A stretch of 62,631 nucleotides of DNA from Solobacterium sp. (GCA_022486935.1 JAKVJO010000002.1:1-62631); one strand, 5' to 3'. Numbered from the stretch's first letter, positions 1-10,329 are shown. A program made the numbers and translations. The notes: generated by a model from the letters alone, not told the origin.

Positions 1-1838
1 TCTTCTTCCTCCAGTTTGGTGATATCGAGTTCATAGCCAAAGGTGCCGGTCATGGCCATCTTTGCGCGGGTTTCAAAGGATACATCCCGGCCGGAGATAT
101 CATTCTTGTTCTTGCATACATGGGCACCCATGGTACTGAGCGGATACAGCAGTTCGGTACCTTCTTCAATACCCAGGCGTTCAATTGGGTCCATGTCATC
201 CGAGCACCAGATCTGCGGGCTGTAGTACAGCATCCCCGGATCAAATCTCGCACCGCCTGAGGAGCAGTTCTCCAGTAACAGATCCGGGAACTCTTTCAGG
301 ATCCGTTCCTGGATCTCATAGACACCCAGTACATGGCGATGATAGATCTCACCCTGCTGATCCTGCGGAAGATAATCAGATCCGCAGTCACAGAGCGGAC
401 GGTTCATATCCCATTTCATATAGGCAATATTGGCAGAGTGCAGGATTGCGGCAATGCTGTCATAGATGTAATTGACGACAGCGGGGTTGCTGAAATCCAG
501 TACCAGCTGTCCCCTGCATAATGCCGGCTGACGGTTCTTCAGGTGCAGTGCCCAGTCCGGGTGGGTGCGGTACAGATCAGAATCCGGGCTGACCATCTCC
601 GGCTCAAACCACAGGCCGAACTTCAGGCCGATGTCGTTGATCTGCTTTGCAAAGTCATGCAGACCGCACTTGATCTTCCTGTTGTTGCATACCCAGTCAC
701 CCAGGCACGAATCAGCCGCATCACGGTGATCGCCGAACCAGCCATCATCGCATACCAGCATGTCAATGCCGCACTGCTTTGCCTGTCTTGCAATAGACAG
801 CAGTTTTTCATCATCAAAGTCAAAATACGTTGCTTCCCAGTTGTTGATGAGAACCGGACGCTTGGCATACTGGTACTTCGAACGGATCAGATGGCCGCGG
901 TAGAAATCATGCAGGGTGCGGGACATCTGCCCAAGACCTGCATCAGAATAGACCAGTACCGCTTCCGGTGCCTGGAATGATTCCCCTGGATTCAGCTTCC
1001 ACTCAAATTCTTCCGGATGGATGCCGATCACAGCCCTCAGGGAATTGAAGTTATTCTTCTGTACCTTGGAAAAGAAACTGCCGGAATACACCAGATGGAT
1101 GCCGTATACTTCACCGACTGTTTCATCACAGTTCTTTGACAGGATGCCGACAAACGGCTGTGACTCATGGCCCGACTCTCCCTTGCGGGATTCATTCACA
1201 ATGCCATGATAGCCAACCGGCTGTAAATCGATCTCATGTTCCCTGGCCCAGGCGCCATGCATTGCCAGCATCTGATAGTCTTCATCATCCATGTCGATAC
1301 ACGCTGATAACAGACGCTCCAGGTACATCGTGTTCTTTGAGGTATTCTCTGCCCTGGCGTTTCTTGTAATAATGTCAACATCATTGAATGCCGTATAGGA
1401 CAGAATCACCTGAAGGCCAGTCACTTCATCCTTCAATGTAATTTCCAGGGTGTCGCAGTCCTGTTCTGTACCAAAGGAAGCCGGAAGACCCTGCAGTGAT
1501 TTCTTGCCCTTATAAATCTCATAGGATTCATAATGCAGCTCAGTGCCATTCTGGCCGTCTGCTGTTTTGATATCCACACAGGATTCCCGGAAGTCCCCGG
1601 TTCCATAACCCGGGTATTCCATGGGGCAGCGGTCCATGAAACCGGTCTTCTCTGCCGGATTGACCTTCGGGGTCAGTGGCCCTTCGTCTGTTCTGAGCAG
1701 ATAGTTAAGATCTGTATCCTGGAGTTTCTTTCCGTAGTAGACATGGGTCAGATACGTATCATCTGCCAGTCCAATCAGATAGCTGGTATGCGGGGTGTCC
1801 AGTTTCCAGATGCGGTGCTTATTATCAAATGTGATCAT
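1..1838 (-). CDS. alpha-galactosidase, GH36 (3' end outside window)
   Basis: This enzyme should hydrolyse alpha-1,6-galactosyl side chains, for example those on galactomannan or raffinose-type sugars. About 612 residues are visible; the family is usually near 730, so the C-terminal domain is cut off by the window edge. The KWDMNR motif carries the expected nucleophile Asp477, and the CSDDMDP motif near residue 547 carries the expected acid/base. The 70-residue spacing between them fits GH36. The start at 1838 follows a good GGAGG site. There is no signal peptide, so it acts in the cytoplasm on imported oligosaccharides. It is the last visible gene of the mannan operon, 56 bp after the phosphohexomutase gene. 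Confidence 0.93.
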   Translation of the reverse strand, partial: MITFDNKHRIWKLDTPHTSYLIGLADDTYLTHVYYGKKLQDTDLNYLLRTDEGPLTPKVNPAEKTGFMDRCPMEYPGYGTGDFRESCVDIKTADGQNGTELHYESYEIYKGKKSLQGLPASFGTEQDCDTLEITLKDEVTGLQVILSYTAFNDVDIITRNARAENTSKNTMYLERLLSACIDMDDEDYQMLAMHGAWAREHEIDLQPVGYHGIVNESRKGESGHESQPFVGILSKNCDETVGEVYGIHLVYSGSFFSKVQKNNFNSLRAVIGIHPEEFEWKLNPGESFQAPEAVLVYSDAGLGQMSRTLHDFYRGHLIRSKYQYAKRPVLINNWEATYFDFDDEKLLSIARQAKQCGIDMLVCDDGWFGDHRDAADSCLGDWVCNNRKIKCGLHDFAKQINDIGLKFGLWFEPEMVSPDSDLYRTHPDWALHLKNRQPALCRGQLVLDFSNPAVVNYIYDSIAAILHSANIAYMKWDMNRPLCDCGSDYLPQDQQGEIYHRHVLGVYEIQERILKEFPDLLLENCSSGGARFDPGMLYYSPQIWCSDDMDPIERLGIEEGTELLYPLSTMGAHVCKNKNDISGRDVSFETRAKMAMTGTFGYELDITKLEEE

Positions 1839-1894
1839 GTTCAGCCTCCTGCTGATATAACAATCCCGGAATCCAATGACTCCGGGAATTGAAC

Positions 1895-3625
1895 TCAATG
1901 TTCTGCCATGGCCAGAAGGTCGTTCTTCAGCAGCTCCAGTTTCTGGTCTGCGTCCTGGTGTGACGAACCTCTGACTCCATAATAGAATTTGATCTTCGGT
2001 TCTGTGCCGGAAGGTCTGACACAGCACCATGCCCCATTGGCAATTTCATCATACAGCACATTGGACTTCGGAAGACCGGCAAGTGAAGTTTTTTTCGTCT
2101 TCAGGTCTGTACGGATGCCGGTTTGATAATCCCGGACGGCAAGTACCTCTTCCCCGCCAAGCTGTGTCTCTGGTGTATTGCGCATCCGCTCCATCGTTGC
2201 GGCAATTTCACGGGCGCCCTGACTGCCTTTTCTGGTAATGGAGGTGAGCCCTTCTTTGTAATAGCCATAGGTCTGGTACAGGTCTTCCATCGCATCGCAG
2301 AGTGTCTTGCCCTGTGACTGGTAGAACGCTGCACATTCACATAACATCATGACTGCCGCCACTGCGTCCTTGTCTCTTGCATAGGTGCCCGGCAGACAGC
2401 CGTAGCTTTCTTCCAGCCCGAATACATAACTGTGGCTGTGCATCTCATCAAACAGTTTGATCTGCTCGCCGATGTACTTGAAGCCAGTCAGCACTTCAAC
2501 AAGATCCACATGATATGCCTGCGCCAGGGGCTTGGCCATATCTGTTGTGACAATCGTTTCAACCAGTGCCGGTTTATCAGGCATCGTATTGGTCCTGGTC
2601 CGTTCTCTCAGGATATATTCAGCAATGATCATGCCGGACATATTGCCGGTGAAGGATTCGTACTTGCCGGTATGCCGGTTCTTGGCATAGACACCAAGCC
2701 GGTCACCGTCCGGGTCAGTCGCCAGCACAATATCCGCATCCTCTTTCTCCGCCTGTTTAAGGGCAATGGTCCAGGCATTGGGATCTTCCGGGTTCGGATA
2801 TGGAATCGTCGGGAAGTCGCCGTCCGGCTGTTCCTGCTCCGGTACGACACTGACATGCGTAAAGCCAAGTTCTTTTAAGATACGTCTGACCGGTACGTTT
2901 CCGGTACCGTTCAATGGTGTATACACAATGCGGATGTGATCTGCCTGTGCCCTGATGACTTCCGGATGGATGCTCAGTGCCTTTACACAACTGATATATT
3001 CATCATCCAGTTCACTGCCGACAACATGGTACAGCCCCTCTTTGACGGCATCTTCCAGCTTCATGGTCCTGACCTGATCAAAGCCGGTGACCTTCGCCAC
3101 TTCGGCAAGGATGTTCTGATCATGCGGCGGGGTAATCTGTGCCCCGTCCTGCCAGTAGACCTTGTATCCGTTGTATTCCCTTGGATTGTGGGAGGCAGTG
3201 ACCATGATGCCGGCAATACAGCCCAGCCGTCTGACACTGAATGACAGTTCCGGGGTAGGCCGCAGTGTTTCAAAGCGGTACGTTCTGATGCCATTGGCAT
3301 TCAGTACCAGTGCAGCTTCCCTTGAAAACTCCGGTGACATATGACGGGAGTCAAAGGCAATTGCCACGCCCTTGTCCTGTCCTTTCTGTTCAATGATGTA
3401 GTTGGCAAGTCCCTGGGTAGCCAGGCGTACCGTATAGATATTCATGCGGTTGGTACCGGCTCCGATGACTCCCCTCAGACCCCCTGTTCCAAATTCCAGA
3501 CTCCGGTAGAAACGGTCTTCTATCTCTTCCGGCTGATCTTTGATTCCTCTCAGTTCTTCTTTGGTATGTTCATCAATGACCGGATTGTCCAGCCACTGCT
3601 GATAGATTCGTTCTGCTTCAGTCAT
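1895..3625 (-). CDS. phosphoglucomutase / phosphomannomutase family protein
   Basis: This 576-residue alpha-D-phosphohexomutase interconverts hexose 1- and 6-phosphates. The phosphoserine loop TASHNP (Ser145), the metal-binding DPDGDR loop, the sugar-binding GLEESYG motif and the phosphate-binding RPSGTEPKIKF motif are all present in order. The chosen ATG at 3625 overlaps the end of the DUF624 gene and follows an AGAGG site; a 25-residue longer form from 3700 is possible but has a poor leader. Its place behind two mannosyl phosphorylases suggests it converts mannose 1-phosphate (and perhaps glucose 1-phosphate) to the 6-phosphate. The family is known to act on either sugar, so specificity is inferred from context. 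Confidence 0.93.
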   Translation of the reverse strand: MTEAERIYQQWLDNPVIDEHTKEELRGIKDQPEEIEDRFYRSLEFGTGGLRGVIGAGTNRMNIYTVRLATQGLANYIIEQKGQDKGVAIAFDSRHMSPEFSREAALVLNANGIRTYRFETLRPTPELSFSVRRLGCIAGIMVTASHNPREYNGYKVYWQDGAQITPPHDQNILAEVAKVTGFDQVRTMKLEDAVKEGLYHVVGSELDDEYISCVKALSIHPEVIRAQADHIRIVYTPLNGTGNVPVRRILKELGFTHVSVVPEQEQPDGDFPTIPYPNPEDPNAWTIALKQAEKEDADIVLATDPDGDRLGVYAKNRHTGKYESFTGNMSGMIIAEYILRERTRTNTMPDKPALVETIVTTDMAKPLAQAYHVDLVEVLTGFKYIGEQIKLFDEMHSHSYVFGLEESYGCLPGTYARDKDAVAAVMMLCECAAFYQSQGKTLCDAMEDLYQTYGYYKEGLTSITRKGSQGAREIAATMERMRNTPETQLGGEEVLAVRDYQTGIRTDLKTKKTSLAGLPKSNVLYDEIANGAWCCVRPSGTEPKIKFYYGVRGSSHQDADQKLELLKNDLLAMAEH

Positions 3626-4274
3626 GATCCTCTTCTTTCTCATCTTCCGGTGCAATCTCTTCCAGAATCCCCTCCAGTAAGAAGGAACAGCCAAAGGCAA
3701 CTGCCGCAGTGCCGATCACCAGCCAGATCCAGAACACCTGGATGAAGCTGCCGGGCCACAGCAGAAACCAGAGAAACGGAATACACGTGCCGGCTGTCAT
3801 CAGCAGTGTCTTCGGTAAATGGGTTACAGCAAGACGCCATGCATTGTTCAGCGTTCCGCCAACCGTATTGACAAACCTTGCAAGTAACGGCCATACATAG
3901 CCATAGACTGCAATCAGTACCATCATCAGCACCAGTGAAAAGCCATACAGCATACTGCCGCCGTTGGTATCACTGGTCCCGAGGATATGGAAGTCCAGTA
4001 CAACAATGGTGCCAAGCCCCAGCATGATCAATGTCAGCGGAATGGACTGTTTGAAGTTCTCTTTGAAGGAATGGAAGAACATCTTGGAGATGCCGGTATC
4101 TTCATCCTTTGTCATCTTGAGCAGTACATAGTACATGGCCGTGGTAGATGCACCGATCGTAATGATGCCAAGACTGCATACTGTCCAAAGCAGGTTGACT
4201 TCCATGACATTGAATACCTTGGTCATGAACTCGTTGAATGGATTCCCCTGGGAGAATATCTTATTGGCTTTCAT
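3618..4274 (-). CDS. DUF624 (YesL-like) membrane protein
   Basis: A 218-residue integral membrane protein of the DUF624/YesL family, recognised by the N-terminal pattern with NLLWTVCSLGIITIGAS and the following TAMYYVLLKM. About five hydrophobic segments are visible, with an acidic C-terminal tail. YesL-like genes are commonly found in Bacillota polysaccharide-utilisation operons next to multi-sugar ABC transporters, but their biochemical role is not known. It starts 2 bp after the preceding gene, with an AGGAG site inside that gene, and its end overlaps the phosphohexomutase start, so it is clearly in the operon. A helper role in oligosaccharide transport is inference. Confidence 0.85.
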   Translation of the reverse strand: MKANKIFSQGNPFNEFMTKVFNVMEVNLLWTVCSLGIITIGASTTAMYYVLLKMTKDEDTGISKMFFHSFKENFKQSIPLTLIMLGLGTIVVLDFHILGTSDTNGGSMLYGFSLVLMMVLIAVYGYVWPLLARFVNTVGGTLNNAWRLAVTHLPKTLLMTAGTCIPFLWFLLWPGSFIQVFWIWLVIGTAAVAFGCSFLLEGILEEIAPEDEKEEDHD

Positions 4275-4276
4275 AA

Positions 4277-4966
4277 TCAGTTGGCTCCTTCCAGCATGAC
4301 CCCGGCAAATGAGATGGCATTTGTCTGGTTGGTATCATCCAGCACAAACCCCATGACCGGTGTCTTCAGCAGATTGCCGATTTTGGAATATTCCGTGCTG
4401 TTGCTCAATGACAGCCCATACGCCTCCACCGGTCCCTTACCGCTTTCTGTATCTTCCAGGCTGACCGTATCATCTTCGCCAAGCCCGTTAGAATAGACGA
4501 GTTCACTGCTCCACTGTGATTTCTTATCTTCACTCAGTACCGTATCAAGGTCCGTCATGTACCCATAGGCAGCCAGTGCCTTGAATACATCTTCATCAGC
4601 GATCACCACATCAATCTCATGATTGGCTGTCAGTACATTGAACCGTGACATATCTTCATCATTGGTTGAGACAAAGTTGTCATCAATCAATACTGTTTCA
4701 TGTTTGCCGTCTGCGCCGAACTGTTCCTGCAGGGAATTCTTCAGGATGTCTGTTTCCACTTCATTCAGATCTTCGTCAAATACCGCGACATACAGCACAT
4801 GATGATCTGCCGGTGTGACGATCTTGACGATCAGGAAGATCGCAAGCCCAACAGCCGCAATCACTGCGACAGTCGGCCAGAGCATATAGTCCCAGAAGTA
4901 CTGCCGCCGTTCTTCGCGGCTCTTGAGTGCTTTGAATTGTCTGAATACATTTCTGCGGTCTTCCAT
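4277..4966 (-). CDS. membrane-anchored protein of unknown function in mannan operon
   Basis: I do not recognise a family. The 229-residue protein has a basic N-terminal cytoplasmic stretch of about 27 residues, one membrane segment (about 28-50) and an acidic extracytoplasmic domain rich in Asp and Glu. It contains segments such as VDVVIADEDVFKALAAYGYM that recall periplasmic-binding-protein folds, but this is only a pattern impression. It lies between the GH130 gene and the DUF624 gene, tightly packed with the latter. It could be an accessory subunit of the ABC importer or of the DUF624 protein. The ribosome-binding site upstream of 4966 is weak. Confidence 0.75.
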   Translation of the reverse strand: MEDRRNVFRQFKALKSREERRQYFWDYMLWPTVAVIAAVGLAIFLIVKIVTPADHHVLYVAVFDEDLNEVETDILKNSLQEQFGADGKHETVLIDDNFVSTNDEDMSRFNVLTANHEIDVVIADEDVFKALAAYGYMTDLDTVLSEDKKSQWSSELVYSNGLGEDDTVSLEDTESGKGPVEAYGLSLSNSTEYSKIGNLLKTPVMGFVLDDTNQTNAISFAGVMLEGAN

Positions 4967-5009
4967 GCCAAACCCCGATCTATCTGTACTCTATTCTATA
5001 ACTTTGGAT

Positions 5010-6038
5010 TCAGCGTGTTCCGATTTCCGTATCAGCTGTTCTTGTGATGGAGTGTTCCTTGATGTAATCAATGATTTCATCCAGCTCTGTAAATGCCAGT
5101 GCGACATAGCTGTCGGCCGCCCCATAGTAGATGGCGATCTTTCCGGTATCCGGATCATGGATGGTGGCACACGGGAAACAGACGTTCGGCACAAAGCCGC
5201 GTTCCTCATACCACTGTTCCGGGGTGATCAGGAAGGTAGAGCAGCGGTACTTCACAATGGATGGATCCTCAATATCCAGGATTGCCCCACCGATGGAGTA
5301 CACATAGCCATTGCAGGTCTGTGAAACACCATGGTAGAACAACAGCCATCCTTCCGACGTTTCAATCGGTGCAGCTCCCCCGCCGATCTTCAGTGACTCC
5401 CACCATTCCGGGTTCTTGCCCATGACATGGCGGTGCTTTCCCCAGTATACAAGGTCAGGCGACTCACTCAGGAAGATATCCCCGAACGGCGTATGACCGC
5501 TGTCAGAAGGTCTTGATAACATCATGAAGTTTCCATGGACCTTTCTTGGAAACAGCACGGCATTGCGGTTGAACGGCAGAAATGGATTCTCCAGTCTGGT
5601 AAAGGTCTTGAAGTCTTTGGTACGGGCCATGCCGATCGATGCCCCATAGAAGTCCTGGCACCAGATCAGATAGTAGACATCCTCAATCTTGACCAGTCTT
5701 GGATCGTAGGCATAGACGGGCATGGATGGTTTGCCATTCTCATCTGTAAACTCAATCCGGTGCGGGTCAAAGTTCCAGGAAATACCATCTTTGGAATGGC
5801 CGAGATAGATAAACGGAATCCCGTCTTTCTGCTCTGCCCGGAAGACACCGATAAACGCACCCTGGTAGGGAATGACTGCCGAGTTGAAGATACGGGCAAC
5901 ACCTGGAAGTGGATTGCGGTTGATGATCGGGTTTTCCGTATAGCGCCAGACCGGGATATCCAGTGCGGCATCTTTGGGTTTGTCCTGCCATGGGACATTG
6001 GCCACCTTCGGGCTGTTCAGGATCTGATACTTGCTCAT
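5010..6038 (-). CDS. GH130 beta-1,4-mannooligosaccharide phosphorylase
   Basis: A 342-residue GH130 glycoside phosphorylase. The family breaks beta-mannosidic bonds with phosphate, giving alpha-mannose 1-phosphate. The segment [20 protein letters not shown] and the YDPR motif with Asp112 (position of the catalytic proton donor) identify the family. The shorter length and motif set differ from the neighbouring mannosylglucose phosphorylase and fit the mannooligosaccharide-type branch (subfamily 2). Acting on mannotriose or longer chains, rather than on N-glycan core mannosyl-GlcNAc, is inferred from the neighbouring epimerase. Its ATG overlaps the upstream stop (ATGA), which indicates translational coupling. 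No signal peptide, so cytoplasmic. Confidence 0.88.
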   Translation of the reverse strand: MSKYQILNSPKVANVPWQDKPKDAALDIPVWRYTENPIINRNPLPGVARIFNSAVIPYQGAFIGVFRAEQKDGIPFIYLGHSKDGISWNFDPHRIEFTDENGKPSMPVYAYDPRLVKIEDVYYLIWCQDFYGASIGMARTKDFKTFTRLENPFLPFNRNAVLFPRKVHGNFMMLSRPSDSGHTPFGDIFLSESPDLVYWGKHRHVMGKNPEWWESLKIGGGAAPIETSEGWLLFYHGVSQTCNGYVYSIGGAILDIEDPSIVKYRCSTFLITPEQWYEERGFVPNVCFPCATIHDPDTGKIAIYYGAADSYVALAFTELDEIIDYIKEHSITRTADTEIGTR

Positions 6039-7213
6039 TTGGATTCTCCTTTCAGAAACGCAAGATTTTTGCGGATCAGTTCTGTACGCTGCTGTACACA
6101 GAGCACCGAACGGCCTGGATCCTGCGGGGTATTGAATACATAGTCAGTCAGTTTTTCAACGGTTGTGGTTGCGACATACATCCGGGTATCACTGCCGGCA
6201 TAGTAGAGATATACATCCCCGTTCTCTTTGACAATGGCACCGTTGGAGAAGACGACATTGGACACATCGCCTACCCGCTCCCAGCCTCTAGGACCTAGTA
6301 ACAGTCCGCCCGGTTCCGCAATCATCCTGGTTGGATCATCCAGTGCGGTTGCGTAGGCATAGATGACATAGCGCAGACCGGCTGCGGTATTCCGCACGCC
6401 ATGGGCAATGTGGAGCCAGCCTTTATCAGTCTTGATCGGCACCGTGCATTCACCGTTTTTGGCTTCGGTGATCTGGTGGTATTTCCGGGCCGAGAGGATC
6501 TTCTCCTCATCAACGACTGCGTGGGTAATATCATCACAGAGTCCAAAGCCGATTCCGCCTCCGGATCCGGTTTCGATGAAGTCATCCATCGGTCTTGTAT
6601 AGAAGGCATACTTGCCATTGACAAACTCCGGGTGCAGCACGACATTGCGCTGCTGGGGAGATCGCTTCGTGATGAGGTTCGGCAGACGCTCCCAGGTATT
6701 AAGATCATGGGTGCGTACAATGCCCGCTGATGCAACTGCAGCAGAGAGGTCACTCGAAGAGGTATCTTTTGACTCTGAGCAGAACACGCCGTAGATCCAC
6801 CCGTCTTCGTGTTTTGTCAGACGCATGTCATAGACGTTGGTCTCATTGGGACATACATCATCCAGCAGGATCGGATAATCCCGGAACCGGAATCCATCAA
6901 TGCCGCTGTCGCTTTCGGCTACCCCGAAGAATGACTTGCGGTCTGCCCCTTCAATTCTTGCGACCAGGCAGTATTTGCCATTCAGTTCAATGGCCCCGGA
7001 GTTGAATACGGCATTGACCCCGATCCGCTCTTCAAAGAACGGATTGGTCTTCGGGTTGAGATCATACCGCCAGCTCAGCGGAATCATTTCCCGGGTTAAG
7101 ACCGGATACTCATAGCGGTCAAAAATCCCGTTGTAGAAGTCTGACTTCACATTCTTCCGGTTCAGCAGCGCTTCCTGTTTCTTCAGTTCGCTGTAGTAGT
7201 TTGGATTAAGCAT
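6035..7213 (-). CDS. 4-O-beta-D-mannosyl-D-glucose phosphorylase (GH130)
   Basis: This 392-residue enzyme should convert mannosyl-beta-1,4-glucose plus phosphate to mannose 1-phosphate and glucose. The sequence follows the known mannosylglucose phosphorylases closely: [37 protein letters not shown] and the YDMR motif with Asp129 at the catalytic position. Its length also matches (about 390). The ATG at 7213 is chosen because it follows AGGAG at a good distance and overlaps the epimerase stop; a GTG- or ATG-started longer form from 7237 is less likely. It works in sequence with the epimerase encoded just upstream. Confidence 0.93.
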   Translation of the reverse strand: MLNPNYYSELKKQEALLNRKNVKSDFYNGIFDRYEYPVLTREMIPLSWRYDLNPKTNPFFEERIGVNAVFNSGAIELNGKYCLVARIEGADRKSFFGVAESDSGIDGFRFRDYPILLDDVCPNETNVYDMRLTKHEDGWIYGVFCSESKDTSSSDLSAAVASAGIVRTHDLNTWERLPNLITKRSPQQRNVVLHPEFVNGKYAFYTRPMDDFIETGSGGGIGFGLCDDITHAVVDEEKILSARKYHQITEAKNGECTVPIKTDKGWLHIAHGVRNTAAGLRYVIYAYATALDDPTRMIAEPGGLLLGPRGWERVGDVSNVVFSNGAIVKENGDVYLYYAGSDTRMYVATTTVEKLTDYVFNTPQDPGRSVLCVQQRTELIRKNLAFLKGESK

Positions 7214-8375
7214 CAATCTTTCTCCTGAGTGCTTCATAGCACATCCTGCCGTTGTGGTAAGGACACTTCCATGGTTCTACGATCGGCTTGCCCGCAATCG
7301 GGCTGCCATCCTGATTCACTTCCCAGTACCACTCCGAATTCGGCCGGTGATCAATGACATGTGCGTTGATAAATGCCCAGATCGACTTCGCCGCTTCGAG
7401 GTACTCCTTCTTTGCCGGGTTCTTTTCATAGGCATTCAGAAAGCCGTTGATGGCTTCTGCCTGTACCCACCAGACTCTGGTCTCATTGACCCTGCCCCGT
7501 TCACACTCCTCGGCAAGCGAGTGTCCGTCAAAGCCGGTCTCATAGACGTTCTGTACCAGATCCGCTGTGATCGGATCCATCAATTCGAAGTACTTTGGTT
7601 CGTTGAGGATCTTGGTTGCCCGGTCAATCAGCCAGGCGGTTTCAATGTCGTGGCCATAGGAGTGCAGATCAATCAATGAATGATACTCATGATCGAAGAA
7701 CACTTCCTGCCGGTGCTTTGCAGGGTTGTAGATCTTTGCGGCAAAGACATCCAGGATCCACTCCAGCTTCTCTTTGACATCGGCTCTTCCACTCACACGG
7801 TAGAACTCGGTATATGCCTCAAACACATGCAGGATCGTATTCATCGTGCGGGCTGCCATGACCCCGTTCTCTGACAATTTCTCATTAGATTCCGGTGTGA
7901 AGTCACGGCGGAACGCTTCGAGATACCCGCCCTCATCCCGCATCTTTGTCTCAATGAGTTCAAAGAGACTGTCTGCCAGCTTCAGTGCCTCAGGATCTTT
8001 GGACGCATCGTAGTAGGTGGATAATGCATAAATCGCAAATGCCTGGTTATACGTATGCTTGGTGGTGTCTTCCGGTCTTCCGTCATAGGTGACAGACCAG
8101 TACACGCCCCCATAGGTGGAATCGAAGCAGTGCTGCTTCATGAACTCGTAGTTATGTTTTGCCTGCTCCAGCAATGCAGGATCATGGAGTGACAGATACC
8201 CCTGGGCAAAGAACCAGGTAATGCGGCTGTTGAGAATGCAGCCCTTGACGGCCTTTGGGTCAACCTTGAGATCGTAATCCATCCAGCCGTAAGTGCCGCC
8301 GAACTGATCATCCCTCAAGCCTTCCCAGAAGGGAATGATGTTGGATGTCAGCTGAGTTTCAATTTCATTTAACAT
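7206..8375 (-). CDS. cellobiose (mannobiose) 2-epimerase
   Basis: A 389-residue (alpha/alpha)6-barrel epimerase, the same length as the characterised Ruminococcus enzyme. It epimerises the reducing-end sugar at C2, so beta-1,4-mannobiose becomes mannosylglucose. The expected catalytic and substrate residues are present: Arg51 in NSRITWFF, His183 in [12 protein letters not shown], His242 in [14 protein letters not shown] and His374 in [16 protein letters not shown] motif is also present. It is cytoplasmic (no signal peptide). Its gene lies directly before the mannosylglucose phosphorylase gene, with an 8-bp overlap, which reproduces the known epimerase-phosphorylase route for mannan. It could also epimerise cellobiose or lactose. 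Confidence 0.95.
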   Translation of the reverse strand: MLNEIETQLTSNIIPFWEGLRDDQFGGTYGWMDYDLKVDPKAVKGCILNSRITWFFAQGYLSLHDPALLEQAKHNYEFMKQHCFDSTYGGVYWSVTYDGRPEDTTKHTYNQAFAIYALSTYYDASKDPEALKLADSLFELIETKMRDEGGYLEAFRRDFTPESNEKLSENGVMAARTMNTILHVFEAYTEFYRVSGRADVKEKLEWILDVFAAKIYNPAKHRQEVFFDHEYHSLIDLHSYGHDIETAWLIDRATKILNEPKYFELMDPITADLVQNVYETGFDGHSLAEECERGRVNETRVWWVQAEAINGFLNAYEKNPAKKEYLEAAKSIWAFINAHVIDHRPNSEWYWEVNQDGSPIAGKPIVEPWKCPYHNGRMCYEALRRKIDA

Positions 8376-8394
8376 GGGTGATGCCTTTCAAGGC

Positions 8395-9291
8395 TCAGCC
8401 TTTGACTGCGCCGGACGCAATGCCGCTGTAGATCTGTTTCTGGCAGAGCAGGAATACAATCAGTGCCGGCAGCAGCGAGATCAGTACGCCTGCGCAGATC
8501 ATGTTGTAACGGCTGCCAAGCGGACCGGTGAAGGTATACAGAGAGGTTGCGACAGTGCACAGTGTCTTCTTATCCTGCAGATACAGCTGCGCACAGTAAT
8601 ACTCGTTATAGGTGCTTGTCCCTTTCAGGATGATGCTGGTGACAATGGCCGGCTTCAACAGCGGCAGTAAGATCTTGCGGTAGATCGTGAAGTAGGAAGC
8701 ACCGTCCAGGAATGCGGATTCATCCAGGGACTTGCTCAGATTCTCGAAGTACTGCAGGAAGATATAGATGGAGATGACATCCGTGCCGCACATCATAATG
8801 ATGTAGCCGTAGAGGGTATTGACGAAGTGCAGCTTGGTCATGATTTCATAGACCGATACCTGCATGGCAATGCCCGGTAACAGTGATGCGAAGGTAAACA
8901 GATTGCGGATCAGTGAATTGCCGCGGAACTTGAAGCGGTTCAGCACATAGGCAAGCTGCGTACCGATCAGGATGGATCCGGCCAGTACGAAGATCAGGAT
9001 GATGCCGGAGTTCTTGAATGCGGTTGCCATGTTGGCAGTCGTAAAGGCGTGGATGAAGTTGTCAAAGTTCAGCCAGTTGGACGGCATGGTCATGACGTTG
9101 GTGCTGTTGTATTCTGCATCGGTCTTGAAAGCGGTGATGACACAGGACACGATCGGCAGTAAGGCCCAGAATGACGCAAAGATCAGTGTGAAATATTTGA
9201 CGATCGTCCAGGCAATCGCACCGCCGGAATACCGTTTCTTGTTTTTCTTGAACACTGCAGGATTTTTCATGGCAGTTTCAGACATGATCAT
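8395..9291 (-). CDS. sugar ABC transporter permease, MalG type
   Basis: A 298-residue inner-membrane permease of the carbohydrate ABC importer family (CUT1, MalG/LacG side). It has about six hydrophobic segments and the cytoplasmic coupling loop ESAFLDGASYFTIYRKILLP, the EAA-type motif that contacts the ATPase. The ATG at 9291 overlaps the stop of the first permease gene as ATGA; an ATG two codons later has better spacing to GGGAGG. It forms the membrane pair with the upstream permease. No ATP-binding subunit is encoded in the window, so a shared MsmK-like ATPase elsewhere in the genome is likely, as in many Bacillota. Confidence 0.93.
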   Translation of the reverse strand: MIMSETAMKNPAVFKKNKKRYSGGAIAWTIVKYFTLIFASFWALLPIVSCVITAFKTDAEYNSTNVMTMPSNWLNFDNFIHAFTTANMATAFKNSGIILIFVLAGSILIGTQLAYVLNRFKFRGNSLIRNLFTFASLLPGIAMQVSVYEIMTKLHFVNTLYGYIIMMCGTDVISIYIFLQYFENLSKSLDESAFLDGASYFTIYRKILLPLLKPAIVTSIILKGTSTYNEYYCAQLYLQDKKTLCTVATSLYTFTGPLGSRYNMICAGVLISLLPALIVFLLCQKQIYSGIASGAVKG

Positions 9292-10223
9292 TTACCTCCC
9301 TGCGCGATCTTGATCTTTTTCCTTGGCGCTGTGGATGTATCTTCACCGGTTGTCGCATTGCGGAAGACATACTTGAAGAACAGTTTCTGAGCAATGGTAA
9401 CAATGAAGATGATGCACAGCAGGAAGACTGCCATCGCCGATGCCAGACCAACTTTCTGGTTGGTATGAGCCAGGGTATTCATGACTATGAAGAAGGTGCC
9501 TGTTCCGTTCTGTCCGCCGGTAATGACGTAAGGCGCATCGAAGACACTCAGCGCTCCGGAGATGGACAGGATGATATTCAATACCAGGATGGTCTTGATA
9601 CTCGGCAGGATAATGTAGCGGAACTTCTGCCACATATTGCACCCATCGAGATCTGCCGCTTCATAGAGCGACCCGTCAACTGACATGATGGCCCCGATGA
9701 ACAGCACCATGTTCTGGCCCATGTAGCGCCAGATGGAAGTGCCGGTCAGTGACCAGTTGTTGATGGACTGATCTTTCAGCCAGTACGGAAGATTATCCAG
9801 GCTGAAGCCGGCCCACTGCAGCACGGTATCGAAGACGTAGCCTCTGGTGAAAAAAAACTTGAAGAGATTGCCGCACCGTACTTTCATCGAGAGAATGGTC
9901 GCAAAGTACAGAGCCAGGGCAATCTGCACCACCGAGCCGGCCATGTAGTAGAGCGATATCTTCAGCGCACCGATGATATCCTTGCGGGTGAAGATCTCAA
10001 TGTAGTTAGCCCAGCCGACAAACTTGCGGGCCCCGACATAATGCATGTTATAGAAGCTGTAGCTCACCATGGTGCCAAACGGCAGATAGGTGAAGACAAA
10101 CAGCAGAAGCAGCGGTATCAACGAAAACAGGATGATGATCTTGACCTGCTGGCCGCGGATGGTTTTCCAGAACTTCGGTTTCGCCGGAGCGGGCTGAGCA
10201 GGAAGAACAGCTGATTCACTCAT
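9288..10223 (-). CDS. sugar ABC transporter permease, LplB/MalF type, apparently missing one membrane segment
   Basis: A 311-residue CUT1 permease. The EAA coupling motif (YEAADLDGCNMWQKFRYIILP, about residues 187-207) is intact, and hydrophobic segments are seen near 28-48, 88-112, 165-182, 207-226 and the C-terminus. In relatives I know, the segment after the cytosolic CGNLFK is a hydrophobic stretch with a Pro-Tyr or Pro-His motif (third membrane helix) before the T-R-G-x-V-x-D-T-V-L-Q region. Here NLFK runs straight into FFFTRGYVFDTVLQ at residues 119-135, so roughly 20 residues seem to be absent. The junction is a run of eight T in the coding strand. It is followed by the partner permease with an ATGA overlap. 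Confidence 0.88.
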   Translation of the reverse strand: MSESAVLPAQPAPAKPKFWKTIRGQQVKIIILFSLIPLLLLFVFTYLPFGTMVSYSFYNMHYVGARKFVGWANYIEIFTRKDIIGALKISLYYMAGSVVQIALALYFATILSMKVRCGNLFKFFFTRGYVFDTVLQWAGFSLDNLPYWLKDQSINNWSLTGTSIWRYMGQNMVLFIGAIMSVDGSLYEAADLDGCNMWQKFRYIILPSIKTILVLNIILSISGALSVFDAPYVITGGQNGTGTFFIVMNTLAHTNQKVGLASAMAVFLLCIIFIVTIAQKLFFKYVFRNATTGEDTSTAPRKKIKIAQGGK

Positions 10224-10329
10224 AATGACCTCCCATTTAAAGCAATGATCCGAAGATGCAAATTCGGGCAGGGAGAATGTCCCTGTCCGAACTTCCCCTT
10301 TATCAGTAAAGGTGCTGTAGGTTAAGACG

